The notes below the pieces were generated by a model. The model was given only the letters and a program-made list of their open reading frames with translations. It searched no databases and was not told the DNA's origin. A stretch of DNA of 32,484 bases, taken from an uncultured Muribaculaceae bacterium. GTDB taxonomy: Bacteria > Bacteroidota > Bacteroidia > Bacteroidales > Muribaculaceae. Location of the stretch: the NCBI GenBank assembly GCA_910579105.1, contig CAJTRT010000027.1, positions 1-32,484 of the forward strand. Direction: 5' to 3'. Position 1 is the first letter of the stretch. Each line of letters begins with the position of its first letter. A program made the position numbers and the translations under genes. Below are positions 10,062 to 18,637 of the stretch, piece by piece.

Positions 10062-13000
10062 TTACTTGGCGTTTTTGGCAGCTTCCTTGCGCCTGCGTCG
10101 GATGATGAGAACTATAATGGCGAGGGCTGCTATTACAGACGCGGTGACAACCGCGGCGTCGAGCCTGGTTGTCTCTGTCCGCATGCTGTTTAGTTCCTCT
10201 CGTTTCATCACGGTGCCGTCTTTTTCGGAAACAGTTTCGGCTCGTACCCTGGCAACGGCTTGCTGGTAGGCTTGCGCGTAATTAGCCGGAGCCTTGGATG
10301 CGATATAGTCGCGCAGTTTGGCGTTGTCGCAGACGAACCCGGTGCAGGCCGCGCCATATTCGGCCACGACTTCCGTATGCAGTTCGGCAAGTTTGGCGAT
10401 TTGCTCCGGGGTGGCTTTCCACATACCCTTGCGGGAGGTTTCGAGCATAACGGCGGTAATCTCCTCGATCGCTGCCGGCGACTTCGTCGTGAAGAAGCCT
10501 TTGATTCCGAGGTTGTGCTTGTCCTCGACGAGCGAGGAATATATGCCGTTCCAGAGTTCGTTGTCGATGGCTTCAGGTTTCATCACGTTCCACCCATAGG
10601 TGTTTCTAACCATATCGGCGATGGCTGACGCGTCGCCGGAGCCACCTTTCATCTTCTCTTTCAAGTAGGCGGGATTAAGTATCGTGGTTCGGCTTTCTAT
10701 GCCGATTGCCTCCTTTACCTCCTGCATTTTCGCGCGATTGCGATTTCGGTAGTCGCTGAGATACGCGTCGGGGTCTTTGCCGGTAACGTCGCGCACGGCC
10801 AGGTTCATGCCGCCCATGAACTCGTAGACGTGATCGAGGCTGAGCGCGCCCCAGGTATTGCTCTGGCGAGGTTGCACCACCACGTCGGTCCGCGACAAGG
10901 CGGCCTCGAAGGCGTGTTGCCGGGTCTGTTCCCACTCCTCTTCCGAACCGTAGCTCGCGCCCATGTTGGTTATGTATGTTTCCGCTATCTCGGAGGGATC
11001 TTCCCATCGGTCGCCGGCTTCGACCATGCCTTGTATGCCTGAACCGTAGTTGCCGTTCACACCGCCGAAAACGCGCTGCGACGACAGTTGACGAGCCTCT
11101 TTTGGCGACACTCCCTTTTCAACGAGCACTCTTTCGGATTCAACCACTCCCTCGCGGACATAGTTGGGATATTCCTTGTCACTGGCTTCCGCGGCCATCT
11201 TCACAGCTTTGCCGATCAGGAACAGTCTCGAGGCGGCCAGGTCGCGGAGCTGGCCGGAGGTCTGTACCACCGCGTCGATTCTCGGGCGGCCAAGTTCTTC
11301 GGATGGAATCAGGCGCAGGTCAGTCACGCGTCCGAACGGGTCGCGCACCGGCTCTACCCCCAGCATATAGAGGACCTGGGCGATCGTGGCACCTTCTGTT
11401 TCAATGAACTCGCTGCTCCAAAGCGTGTAGCTCACTTTCCGCGGTATGCTGTCGCCGTGTGCTTTGCGGTACATCGCTATTGTGTTTTCGGCCAGTTCCT
11501 TGCCCTTTTCCCATGCCACGGCCGATGGCGTTTCCTCGGCGTTTACCGCATACATGTTGCGGCCGGTAGGGAGGATTTCCGGGTTCAGCACCGGATCGCC
11601 GCCTGAGGTGGGCTGTATATAACCGCCGTTCAAGGCGTTGACAAGAGACGTTATCTCGGCCTGGGGACTGTTGGCCAACGCCTCCCTGTATCGGCTGATG
11701 TTGCCGAGGGCGCGTTCCACTTCGGCTACTGCTGTGGCAAACTCTATTTCTTCTTTCGTCAGCGTTTTCGCGCGGCGGCTTCCGCGGGATGCCGCGTTAC
11801 TGCCAGAGCTGCCTCTGACAACATCCTTTTTCGCATTTATCGCGGCTTTCATTTTCTTGATAGCTTCTTCTGACGCTCCCATTTTACGGGCCATCTCGAT
11901 TGCCTTGTCCGGGTTCATTCCCGGCATCATTTTGTGGCCTTTCGGCGCTTCGGGGCGGTCCGCTATCCGTGAGACGGTTTGTTTAGTCGGCGGCATCATG
12001 GCTCCCATCACCATCATACGGGAAAACATCCCTTTGGAACCTTCGATTGCCGCGTTTATGGCGCGGGCGCTGTCGAGGTCCGTCCGCGAGATACCGGCCA
12101 AGCGGCAGAGGGCTTGGTCGTCAACAGACAGGTCTGAGGCCGCGAGCCTTTTCGCTTCGGCCCTATGCTGCCGGAGGTCGCCGCCGCGGAGTTTCCGCAA
12201 GGAATATGCGAGAGGGTCGACTGTCATCGCCTCCACTGTGGATGTTATGTGTTCTGGAGAATAGGGTTGCCCGAGAACATAGAGCGCTCCCGTGATTTTC
12301 TCATTGGCGAGTTCTTCCGCGAAATTCTCGATGCGGAGGATGTCATCGGGAGAGAACGGCTTTACGCTGTCGATTCGCAGCTCGCGATGTATGCCCAGCG
12401 CGAGTGTGTGCTTGCGCACCAAAGACGCGTTGCGGAGCGAGTCGCCATGCGTTTTCGACGCGTTGTAGGCGTTAACCGCGTCGGCAAGGTCTTTGTATAT
12501 GCCTCTGACGTCGCTTTCGAGGAACGGAGGAGTGAGATAGTTGACTATTCCGGCGTATGAACGGCGTTTGGCTATCATAGCCTCTCCGACATTCGATGTC
12601 GAATAGAGATAGAAGTGGGGAAGTGTGCCTATGAGCCGGTCGCTCCAATCCTCGCTTCCGAGCGCCACCTGCTTGCGGGGCGTAAATTCCAGCGAACCGT
12701 GCGCGCCGAAATGTATCAGGGCGTCAGCGCCGAACCCGTGTTTCGCCCAAAGATAAGCCGCGACATATTGGTGTGGAGGCGCCGCGTCGGTGCCGTGCAC
12801 AATACGGAAGTCATCGTCACCCAGTCCGGCCGCGGGTTGCGGCAGCAGAACCACGTTTCCGAAGCTGAGGCGCGGTATAGCGAGATTGCCTGCCCCGTCG
12901 GTGAGTGAGTGACCCGGAAACGCTCCGTCAACGCTGTCGGTTGCCGCGATCATTCCAGATGAAAGTGACGCGCCGCGCCAGCGGTCGTATTCCTCCTTAG

Positions 13001-14309
13001 TTACAAGCTGCGGATGCGCGGTGTTTAGGAACTCGGTTTTAGCGCCGACTGCGTAATCATTGAAAACGCGGCCGTTTGCGTTAATCAGCTGCTCGAACGA
13101 TTCTGCGCCGGGAGGAAGGTTGTCAACCCGGTAGCCTTCGGCTTTAAGCCGTTTCAGAAAATTATAAAGCGACGGCGCCACCTCCATCCCCTCGGCCACC
13201 AGGGCGCTCTGCCCGGGTCCCTTGAAATATACCACCGCGACGCGTTTGTCTTTGTTGGGCTTGTCGCGCAGGGCCATATAATTGGCCATGGTCTCGGCGA
13301 AGCGTTCCAGTCTGTCGGGAATCGCTTCCACCTGTGGCAGACCATCCTTTCCCTCGAAATGGGCGAAGAGAGAGTAGGGGAGTACCGCGCCGTCAATCTC
13401 GGGGGTAACCACGCTTTGCGAGAGGAAGCCCCCGTTCATCCCCATTTTGTCGGCCATCCATTCATCGTAGGGCCGGTTTACGTTAAGCGGGGAGAAAAGC
13501 GGTATGTTCTTTTCAGAGAGCCACTCTACAACCGCGTCGCCCATTCGTCCGTGGGCCATATTTATAAGAGCAGAGGCTCCTACGGAATCAGCATGCCCGT
13601 TGATAATGAACTGCTGTATGTTGCCGACAGGGTAAACCGCGAATCCGCGGCTTTCGAGGGATGCGACGAGCGGGTCGGCCACTCCCATCTGCCCGGTTAG
13701 GATAATCCTCCCGGTTTGCTTGTCTGTGCGTTTCTGCCTGGAAAGCCACGCGTCATATTCGCGAACGGAGTTGAATGCAAGTTCATCGTCGTCAGACGGA
13801 TAATATATCAACGAGCTTGACGACAGCCGCGGGTCGCCGGGAACTGGGGCGAAAATGGTTTTGCAGTCAATGAAGCGTCTTATGTAGTCCATCAGGTTAC
13901 GGTAGTTGGCTCGTCCTCCCGCAAGGTACTGTGTCAGGAAAGACTGGTCGACTGAATCTACCGAGACGATCATGTTCTGGGGGTTGGTGGCCGCCGTCGT
14001 CAGCACGGGTGTCCCGCTTTGAGCAGCCTCAATGAGTGCCTGCCGCTGTTCCTCGGTTATGCGCAGTCCCATGCCGTTTACTAATACCATGTCATAGTTG
14101 CCGGCGCAGTCAAGCTCTTCAACAGGGAGTTCGGCGATCTTTATCCAGCTGTTGCCGGTGTTGGCTTTCGCTATTTGACCTAATGTAACGGCCTGGTAGT
14201 TGACAAACGCCACTTTTGTGGGAGAGGCGTACCGGGTCCACGCAGTGATGCCAGCGCAGATAGCCACCGCGCAGCCACAAGCTGAAATTATAATGTTTCT
14301 CTTCTTCAT
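10062..14309 (-). CDS. hmuS: HmuS, CobN-like chelatase (heme dechelatase candidate)
   Basis: 1415 residues of the CobN / magnesium-chelatase H family. Diagnostic stretch: LIHFGAHGSLEFTPRKQVAL, then LIGTLPHFYLYSTSNVGEA and KRRSYAGIVNYLTPPF. Unlike cytoplasmic CobN it has an N-terminal membrane or signal helix (residues 5-24) and a C-terminal helix (TASVIAALAIIVLIIRRRRK), so the bulk is probably periplasmic and membrane-tethered. There is no cobalamin pathway nearby; it sits in a heme-uptake operon, where HmuS homologues are reported to remove iron from heme without oxygen. A methionine-rich insert with a lysine-rich continuation lies at about 755-870. Gene junctions are 5 bp on both sides. Confidence 0.87.
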   Translation of the reverse strand: MKKRNIIISACGCAVAICAGITAWTRYASPTKVAFVNYQAVTLGQIAKANTGNSWIKIAELPVEELDCAGNYDMVLVNGMGLRITEEQRQALIEAAQSGTPVLTTAATNPQNMIVSVDSVDQSFLTQYLAGGRANYRNLMDYIRRFIDCKTIFAPVPGDPRLSSSSLIYYPSDDDELAFNSVREYDAWLSRQKRTDKQTGRIILTGQMGVADPLVASLESRGFAVYPVGNIQQFIINGHADSVGASALINMAHGRMGDAVVEWLSEKNIPLFSPLNVNRPYDEWMADKMGMNGGFLSQSVVTPEIDGAVLPYSLFAHFEGKDGLPQVEAIPDRLERFAETMANYMALRDKPNKDKRVAVVYFKGPGQSALVAEGMEVAPSLYNFLKRLKAEGYRVDNLPPGAESFEQLINANGRVFNDYAVGAKTEFLNTAHPQLVTKEEYDRWRGASLSSGMIAATDSVDGAFPGHSLTDGAGNLAIPRLSFGNVVLLPQPAAGLGDDDFRIVHGTDAAPPHQYVAAYLWAKHGFGADALIHFGAHGSLEFTPRKQVALGSEDWSDRLIGTLPHFYLYSTSNVGEAMIAKRRSYAGIVNYLTPPFLESDVRGIYKDLADAVNAYNASKTHGDSLRNASLVRKHTLALGIHRELRIDSVKPFSPDDILRIENFAEELANEKITGALYVLGQPYSPEHITSTVEAMTVDPLAYSLRKLRGGDLRQHRAEAKRLAASDLSVDDQALCRLAGISRTDLDSARAINAAIEGSKGMFSRMMVMGAMMPPTKQTVSRIADRPEAPKGHKMMPGMNPDKAIEMARKMGASEEAIKKMKAAINAKKDVVRGSSGSNAASRGSRRAKTLTKEEIEFATAVAEVERALGNISRYREALANSPQAEITSLVNALNGGYIQPTSGGDPVLNPEILPTGRNMYAVNAEETPSAVAWEKGKELAENTIAMYRKAHGDSIPRKVSYTLWSSEFIETEGATIAQVLYMLGVEPVRDPFGRVTDLRLIPSEELGRPRIDAVVQTSGQLRDLAASRLFLIGKAVKMAAEASDKEYPNYVREGVVESERVLVEKGVSPKEARQLSSQRVFGGVNGNYGSGIQGMVEAGDRWEDPSEIAETYITNMGASYGSEEEWEQTRQHAFEAALSRTDVVVQPRQSNTWGALSLDHVYEFMGGMNLAVRDVTGKDPDAYLSDYRNRNRAKMQEVKEAIGIESRTTILNPAYLKEKMKGGSGDASAIADMVRNTYGWNVMKPEAIDNELWNGIYSSLVEDKHNLGIKGFFTTKSPAAIEEITAVMLETSRKGMWKATPEQIAKLAELHTEVVAEYGAACTGFVCDNAKLRDYIASKAPANYAQAYQQAVARVRAETVSEKDGTVMKREELNSMRTETTRLDAAVVTASVIAALAIIVLIIRRRRKEAAKNAK

Positions 14310-14314
14310 ATTCT

Positions 14315-16279
14315 TTATCTGAACATTCTGTCGATGTCGAGGGATATGCCCAGCGACCAGGTACGCCCTGGTGTCGGAGCCGAGTTCCAGTAATACACCT
14401 CGGGGATGTAGTTGAACAGGTTGTCGATGGCGAAATTCACTTTAACCCCTTTCCAGACGTACTGCTGGAAGATGAGTTTCCACATTGTATAGGCGCCGTC
14501 TGTCTCATACCGGCTCTTTGGTTTCGACAGATAGCGGCCCGAAAGGCCGAGATAGAACTGATAGAATCTGCCAATCTCGTGCTGGAAATCGATGCGCCAT
14601 GTCGCCGAATGGGGGCGCGGCTGGGTGAATTGCGAGTCGATTGAGCGCCCGGCGACGTGTAGGTAGTTGTAGCTTGCCGAGAGGCCGAACCCGCATACGG
14701 CGCGGTAACGGCTGGCGATGTCTGCTCCTGCTACCTTTACTCCCTTCTCGTTGGCGTATATGGCCCCCTCCTCCCGGGTGTCGTCGCCTGGAAAATCCGT
14801 GGTGGTGATCCGGCGGTCGTAGTAGTTGTAATAGCCGGAAAGCGTGGCGCTGTACTTGCCTTTGAAAATCGTGCCGCGGATTTCGCCGTAATGCTCGATG
14901 GCGGCATTGAAATTGTGGCTGCGCTCCGGTTTCAGGTCCGGGTTGCCGTAAATCATCTGTATGCCGGCCATGTAGAAGTTCATATACATCTCTTTTAGCG
15001 ACGGCGCGCGGAAGCCGCCTGAGTAGGAGGCGCGTATTGATAGCTGTTTGAACTTGAACATGGATGCCAGACGCGCCGTGACGGCGTTGTCGCGCGATGC
15101 CGAGAAATAGTCGTCGCGTACCGATGCGACCAGATTCACAACCCTGCTCGGGTTCCAGTCGAACTGGGCGAATATGTCGGCCGATGTCTGGCGGCGCGCG
15201 CCATTGGCGGCGAACTGGTAGGTAGTGAGGTAGTCGTGCAATATGTCTCCGCCTACTGTCAAGGCGTTCTTACCGAAAAAGTTGTTGAAAAGCACCCGCA
15301 CTATATGTTGCCTGTTGGAATAATCGTGGTCGTGGGTACGCGTGTCGTTTACATAGCGCGCTTTATCGTACTGGTCGTAGCTGTATGAGACTTCGAGGTT
15401 GCGGTGCGTGCCGATAGTCCACAAAGAACGGATGCCGCCGGTATAATCGGTATAACGGTCGGTATAGGTCGATCTGTCGCTGGCGCGGCGGAAGAAACCG
15501 CCGCGTGCCGTCAGACGCAGGTTGGCGGTGGGGCGGAATGTGAGCCGTTCCTTCACGTTGAGTGTGTTTCCGCCATAAATCTCATGGATTTTGGACTCGG
15601 TGTCGAATAAGCCTGTAAGGCGAATTGACTCAACTGTTGATTGACGCACGTTGGTTGTGGAGGACCAGCGCCCGGAGTTAAAGTTGATGTTGGCTCCGTT
15701 GCGCCATTCCTTTCCGGCCGCGCGGTAGCGGGAATTGACGTTCACATTCCAGGGATCGGTTGACTCGCGGCTGATAAGGTTCACAACACCGCCCACGGCA
15801 TTCGCTCCGTAGAGGGCGGATGACGCGCCCTTGACAATCTCGACCTGCCCCACGTTGTCGAGGTCCAGGCGGTTGTAGTCGATATTGTCCATGGTCTCGC
15901 CGGCAAGACGCTCCCCGTCTACGAGAAACAGCACGGCGTTTCCCCCAAATCCGCTCAAATTAAGCGTGGTTTCCTGGGTCATCGCATAACCGAATTCCAG
16001 GCCTGGAAGTTCTTCTGCCAGCAGGTCTTGTATGTTGCTCGCGTCTGATCGCTCGATTTCCTCGGTGGAGATGAGCCGGGTGACGACAGGCACTTCTTTT
16101 AGCGCTTTGGGAGTCCGCGTCGCCGTCACCACAACCTCGTCGAGCAATTTCTCGTCGATGCTGAAATTCTCTTCCGCTTCCGCATCTCCCGGTTCCGGCC
16201 TCTTCGCCGGAACCGGGGATGCGGATTGGACGGAAAGAAGCAGCCCGAGCAAAGAGAATATGTGGCGGCTTGGCGTCAT
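14315..16279 (-). CDS. hmuR: TonB-dependent heme/hemoglobin receptor HmuR
   Basis: 654 residues: signal peptide, TonB-box/plug start LDEVVVTATRTPKALKEVPV, plug domain (VLFLVDGERLAG, VEIVKGASSALYGANAVGGV), then a 22-strand barrel ending in an aromatic strand (WSLGISLDIDRMFR). The barrel shows the FRAP (about 423-426) and NPDL (about 446-449) boxes typical of heme/hemoglobin receptors, at nearly the same residue numbers as in Porphyromonas HmuR. The stretch between the boxes has no histidine, whereas HmuR has a heme-binding His there; it has four methionines and two tyrosines instead. Its ATG overlaps the stop of the lipoprotein gene (ATGA). It imports heme across the outer membrane with TonB supplied from elsewhere. 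Confidence 0.92.
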   Translation of the reverse strand: MTPSRHIFSLLGLLLSVQSASPVPAKRPEPGDAEAEENFSIDEKLLDEVVVTATRTPKALKEVPVVTRLISTEEIERSDASNIQDLLAEELPGLEFGYAMTQETTLNLSGFGGNAVLFLVDGERLAGETMDNIDYNRLDLDNVGQVEIVKGASSALYGANAVGGVVNLISRESTDPWNVNVNSRYRAAGKEWRNGANINFNSGRWSSTTNVRQSTVESIRLTGLFDTESKIHEIYGGNTLNVKERLTFRPTANLRLTARGGFFRRASDRSTYTDRYTDYTGGIRSLWTIGTHRNLEVSYSYDQYDKARYVNDTRTHDHDYSNRQHIVRVLFNNFFGKNALTVGGDILHDYLTTYQFAANGARRQTSADIFAQFDWNPSRVVNLVASVRDDYFSASRDNAVTARLASMFKFKQLSIRASYSGGFRAPSLKEMYMNFYMAGIQMIYGNPDLKPERSHNFNAAIEHYGEIRGTIFKGKYSATLSGYYNYYDRRITTTDFPGDDTREEGAIYANEKGVKVAGADIASRYRAVCGFGLSASYNYLHVAGRSIDSQFTQPRPHSATWRIDFQHEIGRFYQFYLGLSGRYLSKPKSRYETDGAYTMWKLIFQQYVWKGVKVNFAIDNLFNYIPEVYYWNSAPTPGRTWSLGISLDIDRMFR

Positions 16280-16752
16280 TCCTTGGTGGCGGAGAAAGTA
16301 TTGGTCATTATCATAGGCATGGCACCGTATTGAAGCGTGAAGGTGAGGTTGAGAGTGCCGTTATCGTAATCACCCTTGATCGCGCCTTTGGCGACCTTCT
16401 GGTTTGCGAGAGTCTCGGTGTATTCGGTAGGCGCGAGGGCGTATTTGCCGTTCTCGCCGTAGACTTTGACACCCTTGATTGTGAACCCCGGCACCTGCAT
16501 CGGAGGATTTCCGTAAGTTGAGATTGTGATGTCGGTTTTAGCGTCATCCGCGGCTGTCAGGATGAACGTCACATCCTCGAACACTGATTCCGAGCCGGCG
16601 ACGGCGCACGTCATGTCACCCTTGTAGGTGCCGGCTACCTCTTTCGCCGCGGGCTTTGATGTCTTGTCGTCGTTGTCATCATCGCAGGAGGTGAACGCGA
16701 CCGCGCATAGCATCATTGCCATTGACGCGATAAGTTTAATAGATGTTTTCAT
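16276..16752 (-). CDS. Surface lipoprotein with calycin-like beta domain, first gene of the hmu operon
   Basis: 158 residues. A lipoprotein signal peptide ends in AFTSC (Cys23), followed by DDDNDDK, the acidic export signal that sends Bacteroidetes lipoproteins to the cell surface. The rest is a predicted all-beta domain beginning VAGTYKGDMTCAV and ending LNLTFTLQYGAMPMIMTNTF, like the calycin-like lipoproteins of Bacteroides. It occupies the place of the hemophore gene hmuY but does not show the HmuY family pattern and is shorter. Co-translation with the receptor (4-bp overlap) suggests that it captures heme or a hemoprotein for HmuR. Ligand is inferred. The first gene follows a good promoter at 16798-16833. 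Confidence 0.85.
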   Translation of the reverse strand: MKTSIKLIASMAMMLCAVAFTSCDDDNDDKTSKPAAKEVAGTYKGDMTCAVAGSESVFEDVTFILTAADDAKTDITISTYGNPPMQVPGFTIKGVKVYGENGKYALAPTEYTETLANQKVAKGAIKGDYDNGTLNLTFTLQYGAMPMIMTNTFSATKE

Positions 16753-16797
16753 TTCGGTTTAGTGATTATGTCGGTGAATTATTTACTTTTCGCAGTG

Positions 16798-16833
16798 CAA
16801 AATTAGAAACGGACGAATGTGCCGGCAATACCT
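16798..16833 (-). promoter_or_regulatory. hmu operon promoter
   Basis: On the minus strand AGGTATTGC (16833-16825) includes the -33 TTG; a 20-bp spacer follows, then a perfect -7 TAATTTTG (16805-16798). The leader to the ATG at 16752 is about 38-40 nt. Confidence 0.65.
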
Positions 16834-16913
16834 GAAAAAAGTGAATTTTTGTGATGATTTCATCTCCGTATGGCTTCGGAGGCCGATTTACAGGAGGGCG
16901 AATAATAAAAAGT

Positions 16914-16949
16914 AGGTATTGCGTGGCTTGCGGGTTCGCCGTAACTTTG
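16914..16949 (+). promoter_or_regulatory. Promoter of the hemerythrin-LuxR regulator gene
   Basis: AGGTATTGC (16914-16922) includes the -33 TTG (16919-16921); after a 20-bp spacer comes a perfect -7 TAACTTTG (16942-16949). This excludes the in-frame start at 16919 and supports ATG 16979. The 9-mer is the exact inverted copy of the one in the divergent hmu promoter. Confidence 0.65.
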
Positions 16950-16978
16950 CATGGGGAAAACAACCCGTTTCACAACAT

Positions 16979-17938
16979 ATGATCGAGAATCAGAAAAGCT
17001 ATCTCCCGGGCAACAGGATGAGGGATGTTATTCGCGACAACAACATGCTCCTTATGGCTATCAGCCGATTTGACATCGGATTCGGCTTTGGCGACTCCAC
17101 CATCGCCGAAACATGCGAGGCCAACGGGGTGGATACCTCCACTTTTATCGCGGTGTGCGATTTGCTCAGCCATGCGGAGGCGGACGCCTCAAAGGTGAGC
17201 CTGCCCTCTCTGATGGGCTATCTGCGCAGAGCACATACCTCATTTCTCGATATCACATTGCCTCACATACGTCATCACCTCATAGAGGCCATAAACTACT
17301 CTGAGACCGATGACGTGGCTTTCCTGCTGATGAAGTTTTTCGATGACTATGTGCTCGAGGTCAAGCGACATATGGAATATGAGAACAATGTTATTTTCTC
17401 GTATGTCGACCGGCTGCTCGAAGGGCAGGTGGACGAGAGTTTCTCTATCTCGAAATTCTCTATGAACCATAGCCATATGGCCGCGAAACTAAATGACCTC
17501 AAAGATATTTACATATACCACTACAAGCAGCGGGATATCGCGCGCCTGAGCGCCACGCTCTTCGACATTATCATATGCGAGCGCGACCTGATGGCGCATT
17601 TCGAGGTGGAAAGCAGGCTGTTCGTGCCGGCTGTGGAGCGGCTTGAAAACTCGCTGAGGACGGCAATTTGCTGTGAGACGGAGAACGACGGCGGGAATGA
17701 GGTCGAAACCAACAGCCAGCTGGAAGCGCTCGGCGAGCGCGAGAAGGATATAATACGCTGCGTCGCCCGCGGTCTTGCCAACAAAGAGATTGCCGACGAA
17801 TTGTGCCTGTCGGTGCATACGGTTGCCACGCACCGCCGCAACATCTCGGCGAAATTAGGCATACATTCGAGTGCCGGGCTGACCATTTTCGCTATCTTGA
17901 ACAAATTGGTCGACCTGCCGTCGGTGCGTCCCCAATAA
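16979..17938 (+). CDS. Hemerythrin (YtfE/RIC-like) - LuxR fusion transcription regulator
   Basis: 319 residues. N-terminal part (about 10-60) resembles the ScdA/RIC N-terminal domain (MRDVIRDN...STIAETCEANGVDTSTFIAVCDLL), but its usual FCCGG is FGFGD, so the cysteines are gone. A four-helix di-iron domain follows with His86, His131/Glu135 (HMEYE), His164 or His166, and His207/Glu211 (HFEVE), spaced nearly as in E. coli YtfE. A LuxR helix-turn-helix closes the protein (LGEREKDIIRCVARGLANKEIADELCLSVHTV..HRRNISAKLGI). It likely senses oxygen, NO or iron and controls transcription. It is divergent from the hmu heme operon; in Porphyromonas a LuxR-family regulator (CdhR) is reported to act on hmu genes. 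Signal and targets here are inferred. Confidence 0.88.
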   Translation: MIENQKSYLPGNRMRDVIRDNNMLLMAISRFDIGFGFGDSTIAETCEANGVDTSTFIAVCDLLSHAEADASKVSLPSLMGYLRRAHTSFLDITLPHIRHHLIEAINYSETDDVAFLLMKFFDDYVLEVKRHMEYENNVIFSYVDRLLEGQVDESFSISKFSMNHSHMAAKLNDLKDIYIYHYKQRDIARLSATLFDIIICERDLMAHFEVESRLFVPAVERLENSLRTAICCETENDGGNEVETNSQLEALGEREKDIIRCVARGLANKEIADELCLSVHTVATHRRNISAKLGIHSSAGLTIFAILNKLVDLPSVRPQ

Positions 17939-17963
17939 TGGCCGCCGTTTCGGAAGAATTAAG

Positions 17964-17971
17964 TAACTTTG
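17964..17971 (+). promoter_or_regulatory. -7 element upstream of the acetyltransferase gene
   Basis: TAACTTTG is a perfect TAnnTTTG, 48 bp before the ATG at 18020. No clear -33 TTG is seen at the usual distance, so the promoter may be weak or activator-dependent. Confidence 0.45.
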
Positions 17972-18019
17972 TCCAATCCATTCGGATACGGAACATAGCA
18001 TTGTCATACACCACGACTT

Positions 18020-18586
18020 ATGAATGAGGATTTTGAAAACACATGGCGGAAGATGCTCGCCGGAGAAGTATATGACGCGTTACACCCCGAACTGATACGC
18101 CGCCTGGAAGCCACGCGGGAAAAGATACGCGAGTTCAACGACCTGCGGCCTTCGGACGCTGCCGGTCAGGAGGCCATACTTCGCTCGCTGCTTGGCAGCT
18201 GCGGCGACAAAATACACGTCAACCAGCCTTTCCGTTGCGATTACGGCTGCAACATCCATTTTGGAGAGAATTTCTTCGCCAACTTCAACCTTACCATACT
18301 GGATGAGGCGGAGGTGAGAATCGGCGACAACGCTTTCATCGGCCCCAATGTCAGCATATATACTGCCTGTCATCCTCTTGACGCGCATACGAGAAATACC
18401 GGCGCGGAGTGGGCCGAGCCTGTGACAATAGGGGATAATGTGTGGATTGGCGGGAACGCCACGATTGTGCCCGGAGTCACTATCGGCGACAACGTTGTCA
18501 TAGCGGCCGGAGCGGTGGTCACGAAGGACGTTCCTTCCGATGTGGTGGTCGGTGGGAATCCGGCCCGCGTGATCCGCCGTTTATGA
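18020..18586 (+). CDS. Sugar O-acetyltransferase (maltose/galactoside acetyltransferase family)
   Basis: 188 residues. An N-terminal helical Mac domain (WRKMLAGEVYDALHPELIRRL) is followed by a left-handed beta-helix of hexapeptide repeats (IGDNAFIGPNVSI, IGDNVWIGGNATIVPGVTIGDNVVIAAGAVVTKDVP). The catalytic His is in TACHPLD. The C-terminal VVGGNPARVIRRL is the family ending. The enzyme uses acetyl-CoA to acetylate a sugar hydroxyl, is cytoplasmic, and acts as a trimer. Homologues are Maa, LacA and NodL; which sugar is used cannot be told. It stands alone, convergent with the downstream uup gene. Confidence 0.93.
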   Translation: MNEDFENTWRKMLAGEVYDALHPELIRRLEATREKIREFNDLRPSDAAGQEAILRSLLGSCGDKIHVNQPFRCDYGCNIHFGENFFANFNLTILDEAEVRIGDNAFIGPNVSIYTACHPLDAHTRNTGAEWAEPVTIGDNVWIGGNATIVPGVTIGDNVVIAAGAVVTKDVPSDVVVGGNPARVIRRL

Positions 18587-18599
18587 TGTCGCGCGTTAT

Positions 18600-18637
18600 G
18601 ACGGCGCAGCGATAGGGTGGTGCCAGCGGCCGCCGTC
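18600..18637. terminator. Weak inverted repeat between convergent genes
   Basis: GACGGCG (18600-18606) pairs with CGCCGTC (18631-18637) around a 24-nt loop between the acetyltransferase and uup stops. The stem is short and there is no T-run; a terminator role is only possible. Confidence 0.3.

Noticed and set aside
10062..14309. Cobalamin biosynthesis CobN
   Set aside because: The membrane helices at both ends and the heme receptor/ExbB/ExbD-like operon fit HmuS; no cobalt or corrin genes are nearby.
16919..16978. Earlier start for the hemerythrin-LuxR gene
   Set aside because: This stretch contains the -33 TTG and the -7 TAACTTTG of its promoter; the ATG at 16979 follows at a normal leader distance.
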